NCBI RefSeq assembly: GCF_003467445.1
Contig: NZ_QSGS01000029.1
Span: forward strand, 1-5,456
Direction of reading: 5' to 3'
From: Exiguobacterium sp. AM39-5BH
Lineage (GTDB): Bacteria > Bacillota > Bacilli > Exiguobacteriales > Exiguobacteriaceae
Length of the DNA stretch: 5,456 nucleotides
The position numbers and the translations under genes are program-made. The notes beneath the pieces are model-generated. The model was not told where the DNA came from, did no database searches, and saw only the letters and a program-made list of their open reading frames with translations. The stretch's first letter is position 1. Every line of letters begins with the position of its first letter. Positions 1-5,412 of the stretch are shown here, piece by piece.

Positions 1-2
1 AG

Positions 3-50
3 AAACGGGCCGGCATCCAGCCGACCCGTGTCGATAGTTTCCAAGAGTAA
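3..50 (+). CDS. Possible C-terminal end of an upstream gene (partial)
   Basis: From base 3 a plus-strand frame runs without a stop for 15 codons and ends at TAA (48-50). It reads KRAGIQPTRVDSFQE, which looks like an ordinary protein tail. I do not recognise the family. The higher GC content up to about base 45, followed by AT-rich sequence and a terminator at 139-178, fits the end of a gene convergent with galM. A second frame, from base 1, stays open to a TAA at 55-57, so the frame choice is uncertain. A GC-rich hairpin (5-29) lies inside this stretch and could instead mean non-coding DNA. Confidence 0.3.
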   Translation, partial: KRAGIQPTRVDSFQE

Positions 51-138
51 CGTGTAAAAAAGGGATTTTTAATCCGTTATTAAGAAGGAATTTTAAACCG
101 CTGTTGACAATCAGACTCACTGTTTCATTTAGACCAGC

Positions 139-178
139 AAAAAGAGTTGAGGACCAGATGGGTTCCTCAACTCTTTTT
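139..178. terminator. Bidirectional intrinsic terminator after galM
   Basis: Two perfect 15-nt inverted arms lie at 139-153 and 164-178 with a 10-nt loop. Each arm starts with five A's on one strand and ends with five T's on the other, so either transcript gets a GC-containing stem (GAGTTGAGGA) followed by a U-run. It starts 9 bases after the galM stop codon. It would end galM transcripts from the right and any plus-strand gene arriving from the left. Confidence 0.9.
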
Positions 179-186
179 CATATGGT

Positions 187-1152
187 TTAGCCTTCCACCC
201 CAAACCGATAAACCGTCCGCGAGTGGTACAACTCCTCAGGGTTCAATTCGATCGATGTGGCGATGTCTGGATGGTTTGGTGCGTCCGGGAACGCCTGCGC
301 TTCTAAACAAATCGCACTATGCTTCTGCCGTCCCTCGAGCGTGACCGGTGTCTCTCCACTGAGGAAGTTCGCCGTATAGACGACCATGACCGGTTGGTTC
401 GTCTCGACATCCATCACACGCCCGCTAACCGGGTCGTGCAGACGGGTCACCCCATCCTTTAAGATGAATGGATGATCAAGTCCTCCAGCCTTTATAATCG
501 CCTCGTCCTCAGAAGCAATCGCTTCACCGACTGGTTTCCCGTCACGGAAGTCGAACGGTGTCGCTGCCACGTCGAGCAACTCGCCCGTCGGCAGTGACTC
601 GTCATCGAGCCTTGCGACATGGTCGGCCGGAAGGGTCAACACGTGATCATGGATCGTCGCCCGTCCACCGAGATTGAAATAGTTGTGATGGTTCAAGTTG
701 ACCCACGTCCGTTCGTCCGTCTGGGCCGTCATCGTGACGACGAGCTCGTTGTCGTCCGTCAACTCATAGACGACCTTGAACGTGACGTTGCCGGGATACC
801 CTTCTTCCCCGTCCGGACTTACATACGTGAACGTGATCGCTTGTCCTTCGACGTCCATGTCCCAATGTCGGAACGTGATGCCTTCGTCCCCGCCGTGGAT
901 ATGATGCGGGTCCTCGCTCGGGGTCAACGACACCCCATCAATCTCCGCATTGCGAATCCGTCCGGCGATTCGTCCGACGACGGAGCCGAGATAGACCGGA
1001 TTCTCGAGGTATTGTTCGGGACGCGCGTACTTCAAAATGACGGAGCCCATGTTTCCGTCACGGTCTGGCGCCATCAACTCGGTCATGGCGCACCCGTACG
1101 AAATGGCTGACAGCCGCATGCCGTTCTTGTTTTCAATCGTTGCTTCTCTCAA
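187..1152 (-). CDS. galM: Aldose 1-epimerase (mutarotase)
   Basis: This cytosolic enzyme interconverts the alpha and beta anomers of galactose, glucose and related sugars, feeding the Leloir and other hexose pathways. Numbering from the chosen start, the family signatures are complete. GRIAGR contains a sugar-binding Arg at about 65, and HIHGG contains His86. SPDGEEGYPG precedes NLNHHNYFNLGG, which holds the acid His at about 156. LDHPF contains Asp226, and ICLEAQ holds the general base Glu at about 284. The family's usual NH before YFNL is HH here, a mild variant; the active-site His is kept. The 321-residue length is normal and no signal peptide is visible. The reading frame also opens at GTG (1161), but AGGTGAG (1163-1157) is best placed for TTG at 1152, giving MREATIENKNG. 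It is transcribed alone and followed directly by the terminator at 139-178. Divergent neighbours give no sugar-operon context, so the preferred substrate is unknown. Confidence 0.95.
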   Translation of the reverse strand: MREATIENKNGMRLSAISYGCAMTELMAPDRDGNMGSVILKYARPEQYLENPVYLGSVVGRIAGRIRNAEIDGVSLTPSEDPHHIHGGDEGITFRHWDMDVEGQAITFTYVSPDGEEGYPGNVTFKVVYELTDDNELVVTMTAQTDERTWVNLNHHNYFNLGGRATIHDHVLTLPADHVARLDDESLPTGELLDVAATPFDFRDGKPVGEAIASEDEAIIKAGGLDHPFILKDGVTRLHDPVSGRVMDVETNQPVMVVYTANFLSGETPVTLEGRQKHSAICLEAQAFPDAPNHPDIATSIELNPEELYHSRTVYRFGVEG

Positions 1153-1494
1153 CTGGCTCACCTACTTCGATTCGTTTACCTGTTCATTCCCGTAGTCGTC
1201 GCTCCGTACTCCACTTTATCGACGTGACTCAAAAATGCGTTCATGAAGACGGTGAAACTCGTGAGCCCCCTTATTCTCGACCGCATATTCTCACATTCAC
1301 CGGATATTCATCGATATTCGACGATTGGTTGTTGCTGTACGTTCGCTTTCCGACTCCATTCGTTATTGTAAGCTGATATTTCAATTAAGCCCTAGGCATA
1401 CGTGCGATAAGGGCGCTAGTCCATCTCGGATATCGATGACTATACTCGAATTAACCTAGGAAAATCAACAGAGCGCTCGGAAACGAATTGCCAC
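1153..1494. promoter_or_regulatory. Divergent intergenic region with short repeats
   Basis: These 342 bp lie between the starts of galM and the sigma-like gene and have no convincing coding content. They should carry both promoters. On the plus strand TATACT (1441-1446) is a good -10 candidate, 48 bases before the ATG at 1495, but nothing close to TTGACA lies 16-18 bases upstream. Such a promoter would need an activator or another sigma factor. I found no clear sigma-A promoter for galM. Repeats include TATTC/CATTC at 1272, 1286, 1294, 1305 and 1315. There is a 13-nt inverted pair at 1308-1320 and 1427-1439, and CCTAGG at 1391-1396 and 1455-1460. The motif contents are seen directly; regulatory roles are inferred. 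Confidence 0.5.
1308..1439. repeat. 13-nt inverted repeat pair, arms 106 bp apart
   Basis: The left arm TCATCGATATTCG (1308-1320) matches the reverse complement of the right arm (1427-1439, TCATCGATATCCG on the minus strand) at 12 of 13 positions. Each arm sits in a small imperfect dyad. One is CGGATAT-6 nt-ATATTCG at 1301-1320; the other is CGGATAT-8 nt-ATACTCG at 1427-1448, which overlaps the TATACT -10 candidate. This arm-spacer-arm layout resembles core sites of tyrosine recombinases or regulator operators. The recombinase gene starts 0.5 kb downstream, but any link is inference. Confidence 0.4.
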
Positions 1495-1947
1495 ATGAAT
1501 CAAATTGATGATCAAATTCACGAATGGGAACCGATGATCCACTATGTCATCCGTCACCTATCGATACATCCGAACGAACAGGAAGACTGCGCCCAAATTG
1601 CAAGGATCGCTCTTTGGGAAGCGTTGAATCGCGGCTGCACGCTGTCCAAAACCTACTGCTTCCAACGGATCCGGGGCGCCATCCTGAACCACCAACAGAA
1701 GAATGCCCGGCATTTAAAGCACGAGGTCGCTGCCGAACGAATCCCAGAACAATGTATGATGTCCGAGCGCAATCTTTTTGACTGGCTGGATGAACAACGG
1801 TTGTTGCTGTCGCCCCGCCATTTCGAACTCCTCTGCCACTTGATCGATGGGACTGAGCAGACGCTGTCTTATTCCCCGAGTCGTTTGCGGGCATATAAGG
1901 CCGACGTCCAACGCGAACTGAAAGAGGCAATCAACTTGAAGGAGTGA
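1495..1947 (+). CDS. Small sigma-70-like protein, first gene of recombinase operon
   Basis: The 150-residue protein has a recognisable sigma-70 region 2. Residues 11-27 (WEPMIHYVIRHL...) match region 2.1. Residues 29-46 (QEDCAQIARIALWEALNR) match the core-binding region 2.2, whose family pattern is D..QIG.IALWEA. Residues 52-75 (CFQRIRGAILNHQQK) match regions 2.3-2.4, used for -10 melting. A charged linker leads to residues 104-148, LLSPRHFELLCHLIDG..., placed like region 4, but the helix-turn-helix that should read the -35 box is poorly conserved. By size and layout it resembles ComX-type or phage/ICE-encoded sigma factors, so it probably binds RNA polymerase or regulates its neighbour. ATG 1495 is the only NTG start after the in-frame stop at 1417; its ribosome site is weak. 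TGA at 1945-1947 precedes the recombinase ATG by 5 nt, so the two are cotranscribed and probably translationally coupled. Confidence 0.8.
   Translation: MNQIDDQIHEWEPMIHYVIRHLSIHPNEQEDCAQIARIALWEALNRGCTLSKTYCFQRIRGAILNHQQKNARHLKHEVAAERIPEQCMMSERNLFDWLDEQRLLLSPRHFELLCHLIDGTEQTLSYSPSRLRAYKADVQRELKEAINLKE
1939..1947 (+). promoter_or_regulatory. Ribosome binding site that fixes the recombinase start
   Basis: AAGGAGTGA (1939-1947) is a near-perfect match to the anti-Shine-Dalgarno complement. GGAG ends 8 nt before ATG 1953, which is ideal spacing. The in-frame GTG at 1944 overlaps this site and so is unlikely to be the start. The site also spans the stop codon of the sigma-like gene, so ribosomes finishing that gene would uncover or re-use it. 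Confidence 0.8.
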
Positions 1948-1952
1948 ATGAC

Positions 1953-2822
1953 ATGAAACACGTATTACTGACTGATGCGATTGACCTGTACTTGACAGAC
2001 ATGAGAGAACGAAAAGAAGCCCCCGAGACGACGCTGAAAAGCACGCGCAACTCGTTATTGCGCTTCGCGCGCTATGCAGCCGAGCACGATGTGGTGTTCA
2101 TCCAAGACATCGACGAGGCGAACCATGCGATCCCTTATAAGAAACACATCAGTGGGATGGCCGACAATACGGTGAAATCCTATATCATGCGCATCCGCGG
2201 ACTGTTCGCGTTTGCTATCGAGAAGGAGTGGATGCAACATAATCCGTTCGCCCGCATCGTCACACGGGAGGGCGTCAGCGAACCACCGACGATCATTACC
2301 CGCGACCAATTGAATACGGTGCTGTACCATGCCCGCAACTACACCCTTTATACAATTTACCTCGTCGGAGGGGATGCCGGATTACGGATCAGTGAGATTC
2401 TGAATTTAGAGATCAATCATATCAATTTTGAGGAGCGCTTGTTGACGGTTCACAAAGGAAAAGGGGATAAAACCCGCCATGTCCCGATGACACCACGACT
2501 CACCGACGAACTGAAGAAATATATCGTCACGCACCGACCGAACGTCGGGAACTCGAACAATATTTTCTTGATGCCGACCGGACGTGTCGTCCAACCCGGT
2601 TTTGTGAATGGTGATCTGAAGAAAATCGCACAAGAACAGTTCGGCGTGAAGCTAACGAGCCATATGTTACGTCATAGTTTTGCGACGACACTGTACAATA
2701 AGAGTCAAAATATCCTCGGTGTATCCGAACTCCTCGGGCATAAGTCAATCAATACGACGGAACGCTACCTTCACGTATCTAGAGAACAAAGTCGCAAGCT
2801 GATTGACAGTTTGAATGAATAA
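1953..2822 (+). CDS. Tyrosine recombinase (XerC/XerD-like integrase family)
   Basis: This enzyme breaks and rejoins DNA through a 3'-phosphotyrosine intermediate. The 289-residue length is typical of Xer-type enzymes. Residues 5-95 form the N-terminal SAM-like core-binding domain (AIDLYLTDM...ETTLKST...LLRFARYA; TVKSYIMRIRGLFAFAIEKEWMQHNPF). Residues 112-286 form the catalytic domain, with every active residue present. These are Arg145 (AGLRISEILNL), Lys170 (HKGKGDKTRHVPM), His237 and Arg240 (HMLRHSFAT), His263 (LLGHKSI) and Tyr272 (ERYLHV). It is therefore probably active. No arm-binding domain of lambda-integrase type precedes the core-binding domain. The gene follows the sigma-like gene by 5 nt and is closed by its own terminator. 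No dif-like site, phage gene or second recombinase is nearby, so this is probably not the housekeeping XerC or XerD. Possible roles are a small integrative element, a DNA-inversion switch, or a resident Xer paralogue. The family call is firm; the target site is unknown. Confidence 0.93.
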   Translation: MKHVLLTDAIDLYLTDMRERKEAPETTLKSTRNSLLRFARYAAEHDVVFIQDIDEANHAIPYKKHISGMADNTVKSYIMRIRGLFAFAIEKEWMQHNPFARIVTREGVSEPPTIITRDQLNTVLYHARNYTLYTIYLVGGDAGLRISEILNLEINHINFEERLLTVHKGKGDKTRHVPMTPRLTDELKKYIVTHRPNVGNSNNIFLMPTGRVVQPGFVNGDLKKIAQEQFGVKLTSHMLRHSFATTLYNKSQNILGVSELLGHKSINTTERYLHVSREQSRKLIDSLNE

Positions 2823-2835
2823 GTAAAGGACTTGT

Positions 2836-2875
2836 CGAGGCATGAAGAAGCGATTGTTCATGTCTCGTTTTTTTT
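2836..2875 (+). terminator. Intrinsic terminator of the sigma-like/recombinase operon
   Basis: Arms at 2836-2846 and 2857-2867 (CGAGGCATGAA / TTCATGTCTCG) form an 11-bp stem with one G-T wobble and a 10-nt loop. Eight T's follow at 2868-2875. It starts 14 nt after the recombinase stop, so the operon ends here. Confidence 0.92.
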
Positions 2876-2995
2876 GAATCACTGCTTGATTATCATGTTT
2901 GACACGACAGCAAAACCAAACCTAATGATTTTATTGTAATCAAAGATGCACCTCCGATATCCTCTGGAAGCAGTAGAAGAACATATCGTGAAAAG

Positions 2996-3013
2996 TTGTA
3001 TTTTGCAATACAA
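2996..3013. repeat. Short perfect palindrome beside the IS left end
   Basis: TTGTATT (2996-3002) and AATACAA (3007-3013) are perfect inverted arms around the 4-nt centre TTGC. They lie immediately outside the similarity shared by the two IS ends. Read on the minus strand the hairpin is followed by CTTTTC, so it could be a weak stop for istAB transcripts. It could also be part of the insertion target or of the IS end itself. Confidence 0.5.
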
Positions 3014-3015
3014 AT

Positions 3016-3051
3016 GTGCACAATAATGCAACGAAAAGTACAGAACTTTGC
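3016..3051 (+). repeat. Left (istB-side) IS21 terminal repeat
   Basis: This is the 36-nt partner of the right-end sequence at 5306-5342. It begins GTGCACAATAATGCAACG and continues AAAAGTACAGAAC. It is only 10 bp past the istB stop codon, a compact end typical of IS elements. It lacks the long palindrome seen at the other end. Confidence 0.75.
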
Positions 3052-3061
3052 CAGCTGGGTT

Positions 3062-3778
3062 TTAGTGTTTCGACAACGCATGCGTGACACGATAACTGTC
3101 ACCTGTAAAGTTTAGTATGTGAGCGTGATGGATGACGCGATCGACGAGTGCCGCAGTCAAGCGCGCGTCGCCAAAGATGCGATTCCATTGGCTGAACTCA
3201 AGGTTGGATGTGATGATCAGGCTCTTTCGCTCGTACCAGTCGGTGATGAGATGAAACAGAAGTTCCGCAGATTCTTTTGTGAGAGGGAGATATCCCATCT
3301 CATCTAAAATAATCATATCTGCCGACTCGAGACGAGAATGGAAGTTGCCTAGTTTTCCATCCCGCCAGGCCTTGTTAAGTTGCTCGACGAGTTCAGAGAC
3401 CCGGAAGAACCTCACCTCATAACCTTTGTGACAAGCTTCTCTCCCGAGCCCGATGGCCAAATGGGTCTTTCCTGTACCCGGGGACCCTGTCAGAACGACG
3501 TTCTGTGAGTGCTCGACGAAATTCAGTGAGGTCAGTTCGTCCTTATCTAAATGCTTTGGGAAGTAGATGTGATTGCCCCAATGATAGTCGTCTAGTGACT
3601 TATTGTTGATGAATTTTGCCTTTTTGATTAACCGTTGCGCTTTCGCTTCCTCGCGGAGGCGCATTTCCATCGAGAAAAGCTCCGTGAGAAACTTTTCAGG
3701 GGATTCCGTTGGAATCGATTCATAGATTTCAGCGACATAGGCAAGGCGGAGCGATTTGCACATTTCTTTTAGGCTCAT
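3062..3778 (-). CDS. istB: IS21 transposition helper ATPase IstB
   Basis: IstB is the AAA+ regulator that binds target DNA and activates the IstA transposase, related in architecture to DnaC and DnaA. The 238-residue protein has an N-terminal helical domain (about 1-70, including LTELFSMEMRLREEAKAQRLIKKAKF) for DNA or partner contact. Walker A is GSPGTGKTHLA (98-108; Lys104, Thr105). Walker B is MIILDEMGYLP (155-165; Asp159, Glu160). The sensor-1 segment is IITSNLEF with Asn192, and DRVIHHAHIL (213-222) carries a candidate arginine finger at Arg214. All nucleotide-handling residues are present, so it should be active. ATG 3778 is chosen because AGAAGGTGG sits about 6 nt upstream; the frame remains open to a TTG at 3799, which lacks such a site. 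Its ATG overlaps the istA TGA as ATGA, so translation is coupled to istA. No clear terminator follows inside the element. Confidence 0.95.
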   Translation of the reverse strand: MSLKEMCKSLRLAYVAEIYESIPTESPEKFLTELFSMEMRLREEAKAQRLIKKAKFINNKSLDDYHWGNHIYFPKHLDKDELTSLNFVEHSQNVVLTGSPGTGKTHLAIGLGREACHKGYEVRFFRVSELVEQLNKAWRDGKLGNFHSRLESADMIILDEMGYLPLTKESAELLFHLITDWYERKSLIITSNLEFSQWNRIFGDARLTAALVDRVIHHAHILNFTGDSYRVTHALSKH

Positions 3779-5211
3779 ACTGCACCACCTTCTCCCCAAG
3801 GCCGATTCAGGCTATCGTACTTGCTCCAATCCACATCATAAGGATGGTCCTCAACCACGGCTGGATCGTCGTCCTCGCTCAGTAGCTCGTATAGGCGTTC
3901 ATTGATCTCGAGGATTGGATAGAGTGCGAGCTTGGCTCGGATCCAGGCCAGTCTTTCCTGCCGAACGAGTAAGTTGGGTACGCCCAGGTACTCTTTGATT
4001 CTACCCGGCAGATATTCGGAATAACGGGAGTGCCCGAAGCTTCTCGGCTTCTTGTGCCAAGTGCTGATGATGTTTTCCCATGGGAGCGCACGCTTTGTCA
4101 TCATGTAGGGACGTTTTTCTTCGTAGAGGATTTCTCCGTGAAGTGAGAGAATCTTCATCGAATCCCACCTTAAGATGGCGCGTACTTGCCCATGACGAGC
4201 CCCTGAAGGGATCAAGACTTTCGTCTTATCGATCGTTATTTCGCCGTACTTGTTCACCTTGAACAGTTCTTCTTTGAAGACGGGGAAGTCTTCTTGCGGC
4301 AATCGCAATAGATGTCTCTGCTCTTCTTCGAACAACTCACGGATCAGCACATGCTTTTCGTAATGCACTCTCTCCATGTCATCCCGTAGGGAAGCTGCGA
4401 GTTGCCGGTTCGTCGAATCGTAATCATGCATGACAGGGGCTGGGACAAGAAAATTGTACCGAACGTATCCTACCTTGTTCTCGACACTTCCTTTCTCGTT
4501 ACCTCTGTAAGGATTACAGCTTTGAACTTGGAAGCCGTAATGTGCCATGAACTGCAGGAAAGCATCTGTATAGATCGCCTCTTCTTTTGTCGTTCGTGGT
4601 TGGATGACTGCGGCGGGGAGATTATCGATTCTGAGCTGTTGCGGTACACCACCGATTTCTTCAAAAAGCATTTTGAGTCCCGTCAAAAAGCACTCTTGGT
4701 TTTCTGCGGGCAGGGCGACAGCTGCTGTGCGGTTACTGAAGGGCAGGCTCATGACGAGGCATTTTACATCGACCGCATGACTATCTTTGACGACTTCCAT
4801 CGTCCCGAAATCTACCTGTGCCTCACCCGGAGGGTGTTGCAATCGTTCTTGCCTTGTGTCGTTTTCCTCCTCGCTCGTCATATGCCAGCTCTTGATGAAA
4901 TTGCAGACCGTCCGGTAAGAACCCTCGAATCCGTTCGCCACCAGCGTTTCATAAAGCTTTTTATTCGTTCGTCTTAACTTTTTCTGAAGCATTTGATCCT
5001 CGGTCAACCAATCCTCGACCATCTCGCCCCATTTCGTTCCGTACATCATGCCTCTCTTGGGGCGAATGGTTTCACTCGGCAGTTGAGCTGAATCCGCGTA
5101 TTTTTTTACCGTCCTCCAGTTGAGGTCTAGATTTTTAGCGATTCGATTGATCGAATGTGATTTGTGGTTTCTCAGATATTTGATACAATTGATATCGGAC
5201 ATTGCTAGCAT
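3775..5211 (-). CDS. istA: IS21-family transposase IstA
   Basis: IstA is a DDE transposase that cuts and joins the element ends, assisted by IstB. From the chosen start it has 478 residues, normal for the family. An N-terminal helix-turn-helix (about residues 5-40, SDINCIKYLRNHKSHSINRIAKNLDLNWRTVKKYADS) binds the ends. The integrase-like core carries Asp134 (GEAQVDFGT), Asp196 (LRIDNLPAA) and Glu244 (NEKGSVENKVGYVR), so the catalytic triad is complete. A beta-rich C-terminal domain follows (about 310-375, KVNKYGEITIDKTKVLIPSG). The frame opens at ATG 5220, but AGGAG abuts that codon with no spacing. The same AGGAG lies 9 nt from ATG 5211, and GGAAGGA lies about 9 nt from ATG 5202. I prefer 5211, with 5202 a close alternative. 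The 5' leader contains a hairpin that covers AGGAG. The stop overlaps the istB start as ATGA. Confidence 0.94.
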   Translation of the reverse strand: MLAMSDINCIKYLRNHKSHSINRIAKNLDLNWRTVKKYADSAQLPSETIRPKRGMMYGTKWGEMVEDWLTEDQMLQKKLRRTNKKLYETLVANGFEGSYRTVCNFIKSWHMTSEEENDTRQERLQHPPGEAQVDFGTMEVVKDSHAVDVKCLVMSLPFSNRTAAVALPAENQECFLTGLKMLFEEIGGVPQQLRIDNLPAAVIQPRTTKEEAIYTDAFLQFMAHYGFQVQSCNPYRGNEKGSVENKVGYVRYNFLVPAPVMHDYDSTNRQLAASLRDDMERVHYEKHVLIRELFEEEQRHLLRLPQEDFPVFKEELFKVNKYGEITIDKTKVLIPSGARHGQVRAILRWDSMKILSLHGEILYEEKRPYMMTKRALPWENIISTWHKKPRSFGHSRYSEYLPGRIKEYLGVPNLLVRQERLAWIRAKLALYPILEINERLYELLSEDDDPAVVEDHPYDVDWSKYDSLNRPWGEGGAV

Positions 5212-5220
5212 TCCTTCCAT

Positions 5221-5256
5221 CTCCTAACGTTCTTGTGTCGCAACTTAAACGTTAGG
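5221..5256 (-). promoter_or_regulatory. Leader hairpin covering the istA ribosome binding site
   Basis: Arms CCTAACGTT (5223-5231) and AACGTTAGG (5248-5256) are perfect 9-nt inverted repeats with a 16-nt loop. On the istA transcript the 3' arm is AACGTTAGG and is followed by AG, so part of the AGGAG at 5225-5221 is paired. Transcripts that start upstream of the hairpin would fold and hide the site; ones starting inside it would not. This resembles known protection of transposase genes against outside read-through. The role is inferred from position. Confidence 0.45.
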
Positions 5257-5297
5257 GTGAGATTATGGTTGCTGGCAAGTCCTTTTTCTTTTCTAAA

Positions 5298-5348
5298 ATA
5301 GGAGTGCAGAGTTGTGTACGTTTCCGTTGCACACTTCTGCACTCCTAT
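5298..5348. repeat. Right IS21 end: 51-bp near-palindrome
   Basis: Outer arms ATAGGAGTGCAGA (5298-5310) and TCTGCACTCCTAT (5336-5348) are perfect 13-nt inverted repeats. Inside them, on the minus strand, TGTG-CA-ACG and CGT-A-CACA pair around a GAAA loop. The stretch 5306-5342 matches the left IS end, so this is the right, istA-side terminus and probable IstA binding region. As RNA on the minus strand it would be a long hairpin with a GNRA loop, followed only by TTTT, so terminator function is possible but weak. Confidence 0.7.
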
Positions 5349-5376
5349 GGTTCTTACGCAATGTTGGTGAATGATG

Positions 5377-5412
5377 ATGAGCAATCGCCCGAAGGTGGTC
5401 GCTCATTTTTTT
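5377..5412 (+). terminator. Intrinsic terminator in the right flank of the IS
   Basis: Arms 5377-5389 and 5394-5406 form a 13-position stem: ATGAGC pairs with GCTCAT, there is one A-C mismatch, and the inner part has two G-T wobbles. The loop is 4 nt (CGAA) and T's run 5406-5412. It works only on the plus strand; no T-run follows on the minus strand. It lies just after a run of three in-frame TGA codons (5372-5380). That suggests it once served a plus-strand gene now cut off by the IS. Confidence 0.8.

Larger units (their letters stand above)
3015..5343 (-). mobile_element. Complete IS21-family insertion sequence (limits approximate)
   Basis: The element of about 2.3 kb carries istA and istB in the family's standard order on the minus strand. 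Both ends contain related sequences in inverted orientation. The left, 3016-3051, and the right, 5342-5306 read on the minus strand, agree at 29 of 36 aligned positions plus one gap. They share GTGCA, TGCAACG, AAA, GTACA and AACT. A second shared block, ACTT(T)GCCAGC, lies at 3045-3055 and at 5280-5271 on the minus strand. Multiple internal terminal repeats are known for IS21 elements. I could not find a convincing 4-8 bp target duplication, so the outer limits are uncertain by roughly 10-15 bases. Both genes are intact, so the element may be mobile. Confidence 0.88.

Noticed and set aside
5..29. GC-rich hairpin ACGGG-C-CGGC / GCCG-A-CCCGT as a terminator
   Set aside because: No T-run follows on the plus strand, and on the minus strand only TTTCT is visible before the window ends. 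It lies in probable coding sequence.
104..131. TTGACA (104-109) followed by CATTTA (126-131) as a promoter
   Set aside because: The -10 match and 16-nt spacing are marginal, and any transcript would enter the terminator at 139-178 at once.
147..344. 65-codon plus-strand frame starting in the terminator
   Set aside because: It starts inside the terminator loop and then runs antisense to the galM C-terminus.
619..1110. 163-codon plus-strand open frame opposite galM
   Set aside because: It is antisense to the conserved galM coding region, has no family resemblance, and its composition mirrors galM codons.
1547..1930. 127-codon minus-strand open frame opposite the sigma-like gene
   Set aside because: Its translation is rich in Arg, Ser and Gly with no domain, while the plus strand gives a coherent sigma region 2.
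2946..3026. 26-codon plus-strand frame MHLRYPLEAV...
   Set aside because: No ribosome binding site is present, and it stops inside the IS end, so it cannot be called an intact gene. It is kept only as part of the interrupted-gene idea.
4402..4977. 191-codon plus-strand open frame inside istA
   Set aside because: It lies antisense to the transposase core, where the DDE motifs are intact on the minus strand. Cys-rich, low-quality translation with no recognisable domain.
3005..5362. GCAAT at 3005-3009 and 5358-5362 as an IS21 target duplication
   Set aside because: These limits would leave unequal, non-matching outer tips that do not begin with TG. A 5-nt match by chance is likely.
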